From: Chrysaora quinquecirrha
Lineage: Eukaryota; Cnidaria; Scyphozoa; Semaeostomeae; Pelagiidae
DNA: 64,000 bases
Direction: 5' to 3'
Assembly: GCA_014526335.1 (NCBI GenBank)
Contig: JACTAT010000013.1
Coordinates: forward strand, 2,949,987-3,013,986
Part shown: positions 14,901-25,871 of the stretch, one piece after another
Numbering within the stretch: position 1 is the stretch's first letter
Layout: every line of letters starts with the position of its first letter
Program-made: the position numbers and the translations under genes
Notes under the pieces: model-generated
Database searches by the model: none
Told to the model about the DNA's origin: nothing
The model's input: only the letters and a program-made list of their open reading frames with translations

Positions 14901-17900
14901 AGAAAACGTGTCATTTAGAGTCCAGGGTGATTAGCTAACAACTATAGTGGACGACGTTTGTTCAACGAAGAGGCTGACTAAATTACAAAAGACAAAGACC
15001 TGACAGGACAATAAGCTAAGAAACATGGACAGAATATATCTCGACTACTTACGTTATGTTCCATATTCTTAGTGAATAATCCCAGCTTCCAGATATGAGT
15101 ATCTCTGGAATTTCTGTATGCCATAGAAGTCCGCGTACAGGTGCTGAATGTCCTTCAAGAACTGTAACGCAACTTTCCTGAATAGCAGAAAGGAAAAAAC
15201 ATGATATTGTGTGATCGAAAGCTCCTTCTAGGGACCTCATCTGGAAGACTGGATCTCTGACAGAGATCGGAAAGGCTGATGCGCAATAGTTAACCCTTGA
15301 GAATTAGCATTTAGATGTATAATATGGTGGGAACAAGCGAACCAAAGCCTGAAGGCACCATGATATTAAATAACCATTAAGCATCCTAAACCGATTTAAT
15401 ACAATGCAGAACCTAACAAAAATCTAGATGAGTCAAATGGTGAATATAACAGTGAATATAAGTTTTGTTATCCGGTTATCTTACCTTACTGTAATCCCAA
15501 ACTCTTATTGTTCTGTGGACAGAAACAAGATATCATTTAGTTCAACGTTTCTGACAAAACCTTCCATCAGCAACTACACTGCTACCAGTAAAAATGACCG
15601 TTTACTAAATAAAGATTGTCAAACCATATAAAGCGACATACCCGTCATCTGATCCGCTACATAAAATACCATCTTTTAACGGTGACCAACGCACGTGAAA
15701 AACTTTAGCGGTGTGACCTAAAGAAGACAAAAAGGAACACTGTGATTTTTTTAGGACAGCAAGCAATGAGCATTATGCTTAAGAACAGCAAGCAATAGAA
15801 AACACGCTTTCAATAGTAAGCCAATAAGTTAATTCAAATAGGGGTAGGCATTAATCTGACGAAGCTTTAGTAACAAAATACACGCCTACAAAAAATAATA
15901 GATTGTATGCACAGAGAGTTTAACGTAATCTGTATTTGAATGTGGTGTATGTATTTTAGATAAATATCCAAAATACATATATAAAGAGAATGTCACTACC
16001 TACCAGCAAACGATCTAATTGCAGTGTCTCCTTTTGAAGGCAAATAAAATATTCTAACTAATTTATCTTCACATCCAGTAGCAAGTATATCTCTGTAGAT
16101 GAAATAAAAGAAACAACAACTAGAACATTGCTGATTTCTATTTTATTTCACTGTCTTCATACTACGTCTAGTATTTCTCTTACATGCAAATACTAAACAG
16201 TACAACAAAGCGATGCACTACGATGTGTGAGCAAACTTCCTTTTGACAAGAGTACTGCTACGCCACATTCTTGCTCTTTGGGATGAGTAGACTTAAGACC
16301 GACTTAAGATTTAACGCCAGTAAAAACACAATCAGGACATATCAGGCGATATTAAGCAGGGAGCTCTATATGTACCAGCAGCAAGCACTCAAATCACATA
16401 TGAAATCACTCAAAAAACTATATGAGTTAGCACAAATACCGTTAGCTGGAATCATCAACAGAAGGTAAAGCAAAGAAATGATCGACTCCAAATATGGGAT
16501 CATTTTCAAGGACAACTACATATCATGCAAAAGTTTGATGGTCAATACTACAGAATGCATGGTTTTATGATAGCAAAAGACACGGATGAAACAACAACAG
16601 CCCTTTTATAAGCTCCCTGATATTTAGTAATAAGAAGAAATGTCCTTCAAGAATACCCCGCAGAATTTCACTATACTGAAAACTAGTCTTTACAAAGACA
16701 GATTTTCTAAATAGAACCATTACCATTTATATAGTAAGGCTGTGTTTAAATAGTACCATTCATACAATAAGGTTTCTTAACGGACTGACGTGCCATAGAA
16801 TGAACAGGGCCTTGGAGTGGATAAAAGTTTGCTGTCACTAAAAATTATCCTACCTATTATTCGGACTCCAGTCACATCCATATACCGCTCCTGGGTGCTT
16901 GTATTTCTTTACTAATGTTCCATCAACCATCCTCACAATACTAAAATGAAGTTAAAAAAAGCTCAGTTCAATATTAAAGTGCATTTCAAGCAATACAACT
17001 TTTCAATGAGATCTGGGCCGGTGCGACCTATTTCTGAATAATGGCGGTTATCTTGAGTAAGGGAATCTTCTCTGCATGCTACAACCTGGCTCGCTTCAGG
17101 TGAGGTAGTGCAGTGAATTTTGTTTCAAATCCAAGTTTAATTGAAGTAAAAGTAAAAGAAAGGATTCAAGTCTCAGCTTATCTGCTTAAGGAGGCGTTTA
17201 ATCAAGTATTTTCCTTTCTTTGTGTTACTTGCATCTTGTTTCCTGAATTTCTGCAGATATTTAAACATATTTTGTCGCAGATTCCTTTTCTCTCTTTGCC
17301 TTTCAATATTTGTGAATTTGAAGCAAAATTTACTGCACAACTCTATCAAAGCGACCATTACCCCGGTCGTTGCACGCAGAGGGGATTCCCTTACTCAAGA
17401 CGTCCACTATCTTCAAGAATAATGTCGCGCCGACCAAGAAAACTCTGAAAAGGTCTACAGTCAACATCAAAGATGTCTATATGCATATGGATAGAATTCA
17501 TCCTAGTAGTTAGGATCTTTGTATCAGTTTTCGGACTTGTTTCAACTTACCAAAAACCGTCTGCTCCAGCAGATGCAATATACTTTGAATCCCTTTGGTT
17601 CCAAACAGCAGTGTATACACTACTTTTACCATGCTCAGTGAATCTCATTATAACTCTGCCTTTTCGAAATCCCATATGAAGCATCCATTTCGCGATGTGG
17701 CAGCAACCAAGCAGTTCAAATCACCTTGAAAACAAGAAGATTTTCAAAACTTTCAAACATAATAAAAGGAAGGAATAAGGCCCTGGCCAAAAGATCAAAC
17801 ATTGCTGGTCCAACATTTTAAACTTGCTTTACAACAAATGTTTGACCGTTTGACCACGTCCAAAAACATTGTTTGAGAACCAAAGTAACAAACTTTTGTG

Positions 17901-20900
17901 GCGTGATGTTTTTGATAAAGTTCAAAAACATTTTTTCCAAGATGCAAACAAAAAATGTTGGACGAGCGGTGTTTTTGGACGTGGCCAAACGGTCAAACAT
18001 GTTGCTTGACAAGCAAATATCAAATGTTGGACCAACAATGTTTGATCGTTTGGCCAGAGCCTAAGATATAATGAGACATCGACCATAAGGTATCAAAGAT
18101 ATGAAGCTTCACTTGAAACTGTGTTTTTAGCGCCAGTCGCTAAAGAGTTTAGAAGTAGATGAAGAAACGAGATATCGACTCTGGCTGTGACGCTCCGATC
18201 CCTGACTTCACTGAGCTCCTGACAACACGAGCTAGCTGGATTAGGCCAAGATGCTACAGCACCTCCGCCACTGAAGACTTAGACAGTCTGTAACGGATGA
18301 GTTCTGCGCAATATCAGAGCGTATCAGTGCAGCAGGATTTGAGACAACTTGCCAGAATCAAATCACTCAGCAAGGAAAGTTAGCGAATGAACATTAAAAC
18401 ACGTTGATTTTTGAAAGTTGAAAAGGCTCACCTGGCGCCCAAGATATCGAGTAAATAGCAGTCTCGTTTCCAGAAGTAGATTTCACCTTAAAATAAAATG
18501 CAGCTTGTCAGGCGAGAAATTATTTTATACAATAAATAGAGGTAAGAAGACGAAAAATATAAACACGTGAATATTGAGGATTGGCCTTGGGTTAGCAATC
18601 AACTTCACTATCAGGAAACAAATTGGTTACGATAAAAGCCAATCAAAGACAAAGGTCAGGTTATTCTACAAGACAGCCTGTTTCTGCCCGACTAGCAGCC
18701 ATCAGGGGAGACGACCGAGATTAGACCGAGCATTTCAAAAATACCCTATTGAATTTCTTTGAGTTCAAATTACAAACTGTCACGGTCATCTTTTACTTCG
18801 CAAAACATAGTCATTGTCATCGGCAGTGATCTATTTACAGATTGCCTCGTCCTCTGACGAGCGTCACTTTTATATTCGTTGATTCCCTTTAAGTTGAAGG
18901 TTCCAAAGAAGTTCACAAAGTTAAAGGCAGCTTTTTTAACCAACTCATCTTGAGTCCACATTTGTAACATTGAATCGGAAAGAAAGTACATAACATTGAA
19001 ACTAAGTTGTTGGAAAAATACGCACCGCTTCCATTTTTTGAATGTTCCAGACTTTGATTGTTCCATCAAAAGAACATGTCGCTAGCAAATCAGGATCTTC
19101 AGGGTGAAATTTGCAATCGAAAATTGTTTCTATATGACCCTGAAATGAAAGACGATCTTGTTATTAAGTACGAAAATAACTGACATTACATGGTAATAAA
19201 CACCTCGACAATGTTCCGACCAAGTAAACGGGGCTACAATTTGCGCATTCTGCAGCAAAAATCAGATAAAACATAGCCTGCCTGCAGCCTCAAATTCTGA
19301 AGAAAAGACAACTTACATAATCTCGTAGGAAATCCCATCTTTGTTTTCCGATGTCATAAAGACCAATGCCACCATCAAGAAAAGTACATGCAACGTGTGC
19401 GGGAGGTATCTGATAAATACTGCTTTGCGAGGCTTGGAGTCTCCCGGATGAAGATGATGTAGAAGATGTCGCTTTGGCGGGAATTCTGTTCGAGGTGAAA
19501 TACTCTGTCGTGTGTTGTTGTGGAATCACGCAAAGGGAATGAAAACCAGTTTCTTTTAGTTTAAGGTTTATGATTGGGGATTCCTTTGAAACACTCCATA
19601 CTCTGAGAACACCACTTTGTGAATCTATAAAGAAACAATTTGACAAGTAAAGTTCGATCCAACTGTTTCAATAGATACTAAGCAAAATGAACATTAAAGT
19701 TTGTGATATTAAGAGATAGCGTTAGCCCTACAATAATCTCTACCTCGGTTCCTACACGTTCTCAATCTAATGAGAAATTCTGCGCTAATACGGCAGCAAA
19801 CGATCAAGCCGTTTGGATAACCAGCCAAAGGTTTAGGTAACCAGTAAAAGCTACTGTTATTGACATGAATGGCTGAATGCCCAAACACACTCATATAATC
19901 TAATGGAAAGAATGGCCAATATTCAAACAAAGCATGCAAATGAAAAGATCTATATATCAATTCTGTATTGGGCAGTGAAATTTTGGGTGTTTTCTCCCAG
20001 TTATAGGGATTTCCAATGACCCAATCTAAATGCAATTCACACGTCTCTTTTCAGCGATCTCAATACATGTCATAAGATGTTTTAAATGATTCGTAGTTGT
20101 TGTTAAAGCTAATGGCGGGGCCAAGGGTTCAATGGAAGCAATTAAACCCAACACTATTCTAAAGTCGGTTTTTAGTCATTCAGAAAACTCTTTTAAGTCG
20201 AACTCTCACTACCTCGAACTTTTCCTATCTATCTCCCTTGGTTTTTGTTAGTATAGGTGTAAACCCCGAAAAGACGAAAAATTTCTGTTTCCCCTCGGAG
20301 TTCAACTTAGCGAGGATAGACCAAATAGATTTGATCAAGACGTATGAACGGAACACCAATCCGTTGTCGTGTGCATAGACATAGATACAAAGATGCAAAG
20401 GTTAGGAATGCAACATACCTCCACTAACGAACATTCCAGGCGCATTGACAATCCATGAAAAGCCAGCAATCTTTGCAGCAGCACTTGGCAGCTTAAAATT
20501 CATTATCACAGCACATGATTGCGAGTCAATCAACCTAATTCCACTACGCTTTTTATTTCCAACTAACAAATAATCAGGTGACAATGAATCCCATTCTAAA
20601 ACCTGAACCGGATCTTCTTCATCCTCATCATCAGATTCAACTCGCAAAACATGCTTCTGTGGTTTCTGTCCGGGATTCAGAAACGATATTGAACCATCTC
20701 TGTGTCCAAACGCAATTTTACCGGTCCGTTTTTGGTTCCAAGAGAATTGGGTAATGTTCGAATAGAAGCTAAACGTCTCCTTATGTGACGTGACTTCTTG
20801 ATTTAACGCCGTGTTCCAGATAAATAGTGGCCCACAGCCATAAGTAAACGACAGGACATCTTTCTCGTGTGGACACCATTCTATACACACAGGATTTCTT

Positions 20901-23900
20901 TTATCTGTTTTAATCGGTATAAAACTCTTTGGTCAGAAATGTCCCAAATGATAATTTCCTTTTCTGTGCTCGCACTTGCTAAGATATTCGAATCACGAGG
21001 ATTCCAGCTTACAGCAGTGATTGTCTTTTTATGGGCAGATACAACAGAATGTAGCTTGAATTTCATAAGAGTTTTGTCCCACTGAAAGAAAAGAACGTAT
21101 CACTACGAAACGCTTATTGAGAGGAGTATTAGTATAAAGTATGGATTTTTCCACAAGTTGCATACCACAATTGATGGGATTAGAACCCGGGGGGGGGTAC
21201 TTCATTGTTCAAGAGACTAGACGTGCCGCCCAGTTTTTCCAAACCCACCCATGTCTAACAATGAATTCTGTTTGTCGTGGTACCCATGTATAGAAAAAAC
21301 AACGACATTTTTTACCCATTTGTACCAATATCTCAAATGTTACATATATTTTGCTACCCATGTGTAGAGATTCTTTACGGAAAACCAACCCATATGTAGG
21401 GAAATTGGCGCTGAAAAAGTTACCCATTTGGGCGGCACGTCTAGTATATTGAACAATGGAAGTACCCCGGGATTAGAACCCAAGACTGCATGATCAGAGA
21501 GACAACAACGATTCCACTGAGCCAAAAGCTCAATGAAATCGTTGAGTAACTCTCCAAATTATACAGCCTCAGACTTTCCTGACATGACAAATACATACGT
21601 TTAAAAGTGTAGTAAAGTATAAGTTAATAACAGTATTAGTTCCTATTGAGAGAAGACATACTTGTAGCTCACGCACACTTGCAAATTAAACCAGATTGAG
21701 CAAAAAACAAGTAACACAAATTTTGCGCTCAAGTACAGTGGAACCTCAATATAATGGACACCTGTGGGACCAATTATATTCTCCTTTGTGGAGAGGTGTC
21801 CGCTGTACGGAGGTTGGTTTTCACGGAGAAATGATATTCGGAACAAAAATATTTGTCCGTTGTTCGGAGGTGTACTACGTTAATGGAGTTTCCAATGTAG
21901 CTCTTTCAGTTAAATACTCGAGTCCCTTCAGTTAGGTTATCTCGAGTCGGAGGCCTTGACAACGAGGCTGAATGGTCGAGATCTTCGGCTCAATACCATG
22001 AGGTTCATTGTTCGAGTCTCACAAGGATCACTTTCAATAATGCTGGTGCCAAAGCTCAAAGATCGCCTAAAGTTAGGGCTTAGGACCTTAAGGAAGCCAA
22101 CGCTCAGCTGAAAAGCTCAAAGTCGATGATACGATCTTTTTTTGGTCCTAGAAGCTTGGTAGCAGACAATTCGCACCACACCGTATTTGTACGGGAACAC
22201 GCAAGGGAGACTGGAAAGATTGTCTTTTGAATATAATCTTCATCTTTTCAGTAGAAAAAAGTATTGAAAGAGGAAACGTTAGGGAAAAGATCTGTTCTGA
22301 GATCTGTTTTGGGAAATAGCAATCGGTACGATGAAAAAAGCCGGTTCTTTTTCTATCTGTCTTGGAAGGGTTTGAGAAATGCATGCTTATGTGGCGGAGA
22401 ATGAATAATTTTACAGAAACAGCTCGTGAACGGTGCAGTGTTAACGAGCCAAAAAGCATGTCGCGGTATTTAGTTGTTGCTGTGTTTAGTGCAAAAGAGC
22501 CCAACTTTAATTTAATATATCCATGAAAACATATTTCCAAAGTAAATTATTTAAACGACTAGATATTTTGTTCTTTCGAATTTCTCAGACATTAATATCT
22601 TCTGTTTAACGGAAAATGCCTTCCATTTAACACGATTAAGCATTCCCTCGTAATAGAAATTCGCTGCGCCCTACGTTGTGTTCTCATTATTTAAACGCAT
22701 TAAAAGACATGCAAACACAGCCTTATCCTTAATTAGTCACAGTATACACCTGCTGCTAACACCTGTTCTAATAGAAAGACCAGAGGAATTACTGAGAAAT
22801 GCTTGAAATCTTATCTTAACTAGAGTAGAAACATCGGGAGCATTTCGAACCTGAGATGACACCGAGATTAGGGGCAATTTTAACAACGGGAGATAAATAA
22901 AGCATTTTGACGTAGAAGAAAAAAGGGCTCTTTATGATTTGATGACTGGAAGTCTTAAGGCACTACCTCTTGTGTCCCACCACTCAAATGTCCATGAATG
23001 AAAAACAAAAGAATTTTGGAATTTTCACAAGGGAAAGCAGTTGCTCCTGCTGCACCTATGCTCTCTTTAGCTCTGAATATCCTAGGAAATAGGTTCATGT
23101 TGCAAGGGCACTTTGGCAATAATCAAAAATACATTATACATATCAGTTGTAACATTGTTATTAGCAAGTTATCCCAAGGGTATTTCTATAACAAGAAGTC
23201 CCTGACTCATAAGTTTTGGGCTAAGATTGATCAACTTTGGCTGGAACTTGCATTTGCCTCTATCATTTCCATTTCTAAACCTGGTGTCTGGTGGTATAAG
23301 AGATTCTAATGAATGGCAGTTTGTCCTTAATAACCTGCTTGACAGTATGACCCTTAATAGCAATGTGATAAATCTATCAGAAGGAATTCAGCACCTGCCA
23401 AGGGCAAATGAGGGACTCAAGCCCCTGCTCACCATCTTTCGTCACCCTTGTCACCCTTGCCACTGTCCTAAAACAGATTTCCCACACCACTTTAGACTTG
23501 AACTCTGCAAGGAAGTCATTTTGCTAATTCAAGCCAAGGTTTGTGGTACAAACCTATGTCCTCTTACTCCTGAAATGAACACCCTGATCACATAGGCCCT
23601 TGATCAACTTATAACCTTATACTTTTCTTTGCAAATTTTATCATTTATTTGCTTTAAATGTTTTGACGTTTTTATTGAAAAAGTTTTCATTGAAATGTTT
23701 CATACTTGGGGGTGGGGTACAACCTCTTTCCACCTTCAGGGGATGAAGCCTTTGCTGGTTTGCTGCAAAAGATTCATAACACTAATACCCCAGGAATATA
23801 AGGAATGCTATACCCCAGCCCTGGCATATCTAAACAATGCAGAATGGTAAAAATAAGGGGTATTTCACTCCTTGAAAACGCATACAAGATTCAAATGATA

Positions 23901-24221
23901 CAAAAGGATTCTTCCAAGATTTCTACAAAAAAACAGAGATTCTAGCAAAGGGTGTACAAGATTCCAAAGAGTGAATTGCCCCTACGTAAAAAATCTGCAG
24001 CTGCAATGTAAAACAATTTAGATAGATTTTAACAAATACAAAGAAAGGGGAGAAATAAAAAGAATAGACAATGATAATTTTTGATGAAGAATAAAACATA
24101 CCTCGTAAATGTAAATAGCCAGTGTTGAACAATATGCAAAACGATCTCCACTTGCTGTGCACATTCTTGGGCTCCATGGCTGAGCACCAGCAGTTAACAA
24201 ACCAACTTGCCTCAGTGACAT
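1..24221 (-). CDS. WDR17: WD repeat-containing protein 17 (3' end beyond window)
   Basis: WD40 beta-propeller scaffold followed by a helical C-terminal half; biochemical role poorly known. Coding exons in transcript order: 24102-24221, 20419-21081, 19317-19624, 19026-19139, 18432-18486, 17551-17724, 16854-16940, 16004-16092, 15642-15717, 15485-15512, 15053-15177, 14692-14741, 14244-14396, 13786-13916, 13265-13390, 12357-12512, 6817-6881, 6351-6426, 5453-5631, 4510-4609, 3298-3434, 2373-2484, 1558-1699, 1219-1321, 974-1075, 1-64. Joins have GT-AG borders and matching phase. The start is MSLRQVGLLTAGAQPW, close to the human N-terminus. WD signatures include LISGSWDYSLRIWN and MASCSRDSTVRIWA; the C-terminal part has RYCEIMVELGQ, VPYCVATGD and NELLVICAYTGALLAIRKQY. 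Two frame breaks, at T runs 20908-20911 and 17661-17664, each need one more base. The 1-64 exon is the least certain. The C-terminus lies outside the window. Confidence 0.95.
285..720. repeat. G-rich repeat with GGGGCTTATTCGAGG-like units
   Basis: Two clusters (285-370 and 645-720) of variants of GGGGGCTTATTCGAGAG, such as GGGGAGGGGTTATTCGAG. WDR17 intron near the window edge. Confidence 0.5.
925..941. repeat. TATG microsatellite
   Basis: Four copies of a TATG unit. Confidence 0.8.
1775..1985. mobile_element. M1 palindromic MITE, diverged copy
   Basis: Carries the M1 subterminal words (AAACATCTGAAATTTGCTT, then AATGTTTTGTGACGTCACC), but the ends are eroded. Confidence 0.6.
2790..2962 (-). 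mobile_element. tRNA-derived SINE, family I
   Basis: On the minus strand GTGGTTAGCGGGTG resembles a pol III A box and GTTTGATTCCAACC a B box, followed by CCCATGAAGAATGGGGAGAG shared with 12190-12330. Confidence 0.6.
3805..4052. mobile_element. M1 palindromic MITE
   Basis: Starts with GGCCCTGGCAAAACGATCA and ends with the inverted ACCAGGGCC. Inside are TTTGAAATTTGCTTGTCAA and its inverted form. Non-coding; overlapping short frames are by-products of the palindrome. It lies in a WDR17 intron. Confidence 0.8.
5099..5175. repeat. 77 bp hairpin
   Basis: Arms TGATAACCAGCCCATAATTC and its near-perfect inverse ending AATGAGCTGGTTATCA, with AAATAAGT/ACTTATTT pairing inward. WDR17 intron. Confidence 0.7.
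5813..6080. mobile_element. M1 palindromic MITE
   Basis: Left end GGCCCTGGCGAAACGATCA; right end inverted (GATCCTTTGGGCAGGG). Same internal words as the other M1 copies. WDR17 intron. Confidence 0.8.
7057..7295. mobile_element. M2 MITE rich in GGATCC words
   Basis: Ends resemble GACCCCGTTTGCACGG and CTCTCGTGTAAGC. The inside holds repeated GGATCC/AACGGATCC words and CTTTTGGATCCGTATCTTTT. WDR17 intron, near the GPCR. Confidence 0.7.
7739..8778 (-). CDS. Class A (rhodopsin-like) G protein-coupled receptor, single exon, one apparent frameshift
   Basis: Seven-helix receptor of unknown ligand in the plasma membrane. The first part (start ATG at 8778) has TM1 with a TINLVV asparagine, TM2 with LSISDCLVG, TM3 ending in TLDRFLH (DRF in place of DRY), and TM4-TM5. 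The second part has TM6 with SYLPC in place of CWxP, TM7 with NSTLNPLIM, then FNRRLR and a short tail. Tryptophan 4.50 and the TM6 tryptophan are not visible. The halves are in different frames and join if the A run at 8238-8243 (plus strand) had seven bases, giving a continuous end of TM5. An upstream in-frame GTG at 8832 exists, but the ATG is preferred. The gene lies wholly within a WDR17 intron on the same strand, typical of lineage-specific intronless receptors. It could be a recent pseudogene, but the break matches the homopolymer pattern elsewhere in the window. Confidence 0.85.
9640..10880. repeat. Degenerate tandem repeat, about eight units of 110-195 bp
   Basis: The words CTTGATACGAATCTGTTTG, GACTGAAGAAGCTCTGCG, GGTGAATAGATTAGACCATA and CTCCCTTTGCATTGCAAGTA recur in the same order near 9750, 9865, 10040, 10235, 10385, 10545, 10665 and 10800. 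WDR17 intron, between the GPCR and the TTAG array. Confidence 0.75.
10903..10920. repeat. AT dinucleotide run
   Basis: Nine TA repeats. Confidence 0.8.
11419..12018. repeat. TTAG tetranucleotide microsatellite, about 600 bp
   Basis: Long runs of TTAG broken by single-base changes and short GTTGGTTGG variants. WDR17 intron. Length in the assembly may be unreliable. Confidence 0.93.
12190..12330 (-). mobile_element. tRNA-derived SINE, family I, diverged
   Basis: Minus strand: GGGAACGACTAAATGGTGAG start and CCATGAAGAATTGAGAGAGT module shared with the copy at 2790-2962. The B box is degraded. Confidence 0.5.
12888..13275. repeat. Intronic direct duplication reaching a WDR17 donor site
   Basis: 13011-13088 repeats 13195-13273 (shared CAATCGATAATATCAGG-like word and AAGCTGT at the exon edge). 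12888-12935 repeats about 13130-13180 (AAACATTAGAC, GGTGTTCTCC). The true donor is GCT|GTGAGC; the copy carries GCT|GTAACG. Confidence 0.6.
16999..17453. mobile_element. M3 inverted-repeat element
   Basis: Terminal repeat CTTTTCAATGAGATCTGGG with the inverted, mutated form at the right end (GTCGCGCCGACCAAG). About 450 bp, similar across its length to the copy at 48449-48912. WDR17 intron. Confidence 0.72.
17779..18061. mobile_element. M1 palindromic MITE
   Basis: Full-length copy: GGCCCTGGCCAAAAGATCA at the left, TGATCGTTTGGCCAGAGCC-type inverted end at the right, about 283 bp. WDR17 intron. Confidence 0.82.
18125..18275 (-). mobile_element. tRNA-derived SINE, family II
   Basis: Minus strand contains GGCCTAATCCAGCTAGCTCG and GAGCTCAGTGAAGTCAGGGA as in the other family II copies, and ends near GACTGGCGCTAAA. 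Confidence 0.65.
21140..21545 (-). mobile_element. tRNA-derived SINE, family III, split by an insertion
   Basis: Minus strand: TGGCTCAGTGGAATCG (A-box region) and GGGTTCTAATCCC (B box). The B box is duplicated on either side of the element at 21190-21467. Confidence 0.65.
21190..21467. mobile_element. Inverted-repeat element inserted in a SINE B box
   Basis: Ends GGGGTACTTCATTGTTCAA and TTGAACAATGGAAGTACCCC are inverted, followed inward by AGACGTGCCGCCCA on both arms. The 13-base word GGGATTAGAACCC flanks it on both sides. Confidence 0.72.
21736..21900. mobile_element. pogo/Tigger-like MITE
   Basis: Begins CAGTGGAACCTCAATATAAT directly after TA, the typical start of invertebrate pogo-type ends, with imperfect inverted sequence near 21885-21900. 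WDR17 intron 1. Confidence 0.55.
23857..23983. mobile_element. M5 short MITE
   Basis: Ends AGGGGTATTTCACTCCTTG and GAGTGAATTGCCCCT are inverted; about 127 bp. WDR17 intron 1. Confidence 0.7.
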
Positions 24222-25113
24222 TGGGATTTTTGTCTGTCTTTCTCACGGTTTGCTTTAGAATAATGTTCACAAGTAACGCAATACTGTCCAGATGTTTAGC
24301 AAACAAAACATAATCTTAGTTAACAATCTTTGTTGTTCGTACTAAACCATTGACAAGGGAAATTCCAAGACGTACTCTAGGCAACCTGCTGGTTGTATTT
24401 GTGTTATCGTCTTCCGATTGACGGTAAAAGATAAAAACCTGTTTGTTTCGAGTTAAGCCTTTTCGGCTTTCCGTCCTAAGCCGTTCTGAGCTTCGTTTGC
24501 TTCCAAATTATAGGGCACGCTTTGCTTTAGCCAACCAAGATTACAAAATTTCTATATTTCTAAGTATACCTTGCTTTCCAAACCTTCAGTTTAAACATGC
24601 AGATAGAAATTTTATTTCTGATAGTAGAAAGGTATCACGTAGCGTAGAGTTGATAATTTATACATGGGCGATGGGCCTAAGCATTTAGACTCTGCTCTCC
24701 ACCAGCTATAGGTAACTCATAGGTCACAACAGACTTGGGACAAGCTGCTTTTAAATTCGTGAATTCGTATCTTTGAATTACAAATCTTCTTCACAAAGCA
24801 AGCTGTTTAATTATCTTATCGTATTCTACATGATATAAGATTTCAATGTGAAGGTGACTGACCTGCCTCCATTGATGGCTGCTTTGCTTATCACTGGAGA
24901 AATTCTCAAGACAGGAACACGACAACAACTTCCTTCATCGCTGTTTGTTGCTATGCTCCTTCGCTGCAACGAACCTTGTTGGCCACGAGGAAATTCAAAA
25001 AATCCGGTGAAGTTTTTGAGATTTTGAGGGTGCGTTTTTGCACCTCTTTCTACGTCTTCTCTTCTCTGGATACTTCCGAGAGATCGAAAGCGACGAAAAC
25101 CCTAGGAAACCCC

Positions 25114-25222
25114 GAGGGGCAATTCACTCCTCAATAAGGTGTACGAGATTTTTATGAAAACAAAAGGATTTCCAAGAGATTTCTGAGAAAATTCAAGGAT
25201 TTCAAGGAGTGAATCGCCCCTA
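25114..25222. mobile_element. M5 short MITE with flanking direct repeat
   Basis: Ends AGGGGCAATTCACTCC and GGAGTGAATCGCCCCT are inverted. Bordered by CCTAGGAAACCCC (left) and CCTAGGGAAACCCC (right), which look like a target duplication. Confidence 0.72.
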
Positions 25223-25243
25223 GGGAAACCCCCCTTCGAAAAA

Positions 25244-25453
25244 CTAACGAACTATCGGGATCTTGGGTAAGAAGGACATATGGGATGGAAATTCCATATA
25301 TTCTTGCTCATTCCATATATTCTTGCCCTCCGTCTTAGTGTCTGTTGTCGTCTGAGCAAAAGCGTTGTAGTTGTAGGGAACGACTATATGAATGGACAAG
25401 CTATACACAATAAACAAAAGCAGGGTCGTGAAAAAAGAAGAAATAAGCGACAT
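25244..25453 (-). CDS. Possible small signal-anchor protein (hypothetical)
   Basis: An uninterrupted 69-codon ATG frame between WDR17 and FDXACB1. Residues 3-27 are strongly hydrophobic (FFTTLLLFIVYSLSIHIVVP), like a signal peptide or anchor, followed by a polar stretch. The DNA contains the same 14-base word AAGAATATATGGAA twice. I do not recognise a family. It could equally be chance or the first exon of an unseen gene. Confidence 0.22.
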   Translation of the reverse strand: MSLISSFFTTLLLFIVYSLSIHIVVPYNYNAFAQTTTDTKTEGKNIWNEQEYMEFPSHMSFLPKIPIVR

Positions 25454-25871
25454 CAGCCGTGAAAGTAGAAATCAACCTCGCTACAGAACGGAGACAACTC
25501 TTTGGTGCCTAAATATCGTCCCCCATGCTAATTAATTGTTCGAACAATTTCCAGCGTTCCTGGTCTTAGGACTCAGCTTGTTAATTTCTAATTTCATTAA
25601 TTTATTATTACTTTTCACTGTGACTTCCTCGGTATGAAAATGTACGCTATTTGTAGAACAATGGATTGAAAATTTTTCCAAAACTAATTCCGATCCCCCT
25701 GTTTATTTCGAGCCCCCCTGAGCCCATCAGATCCGCGAAGGCTGTTCCAATCTCAGCTATTAGGCATCTAAGATAGGTGGGAACGAAGTTACAGTTCTGT
25801 ACAAAAAGTGGTACTGTTTAATCTTCTTTGATGAAAGAAACCTAAAGAATCCGAAACTACCTACCCCCTAG

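Larger units (their letters stand above)
21082..24101. other. WDR17 first intron
   Basis: Contains the split SINE, a pogo-like MITE and an M5 copy. The stretch 22140-23850 has several medium-length frames on both strands (22148-22540 minus; 22998-23309 and 23227-23595 plus) that match no family I recognise. Confidence 0.6.
24222..25871. other. Interval between WDR17 start and FDXACB1 end
   Basis: Expected to hold the WDR17 promoter and 5' UTR. It contains the M5 copy at 25114 and the small open frame at 25244-25453. No core promoter motif assigned. Confidence 0.5.
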
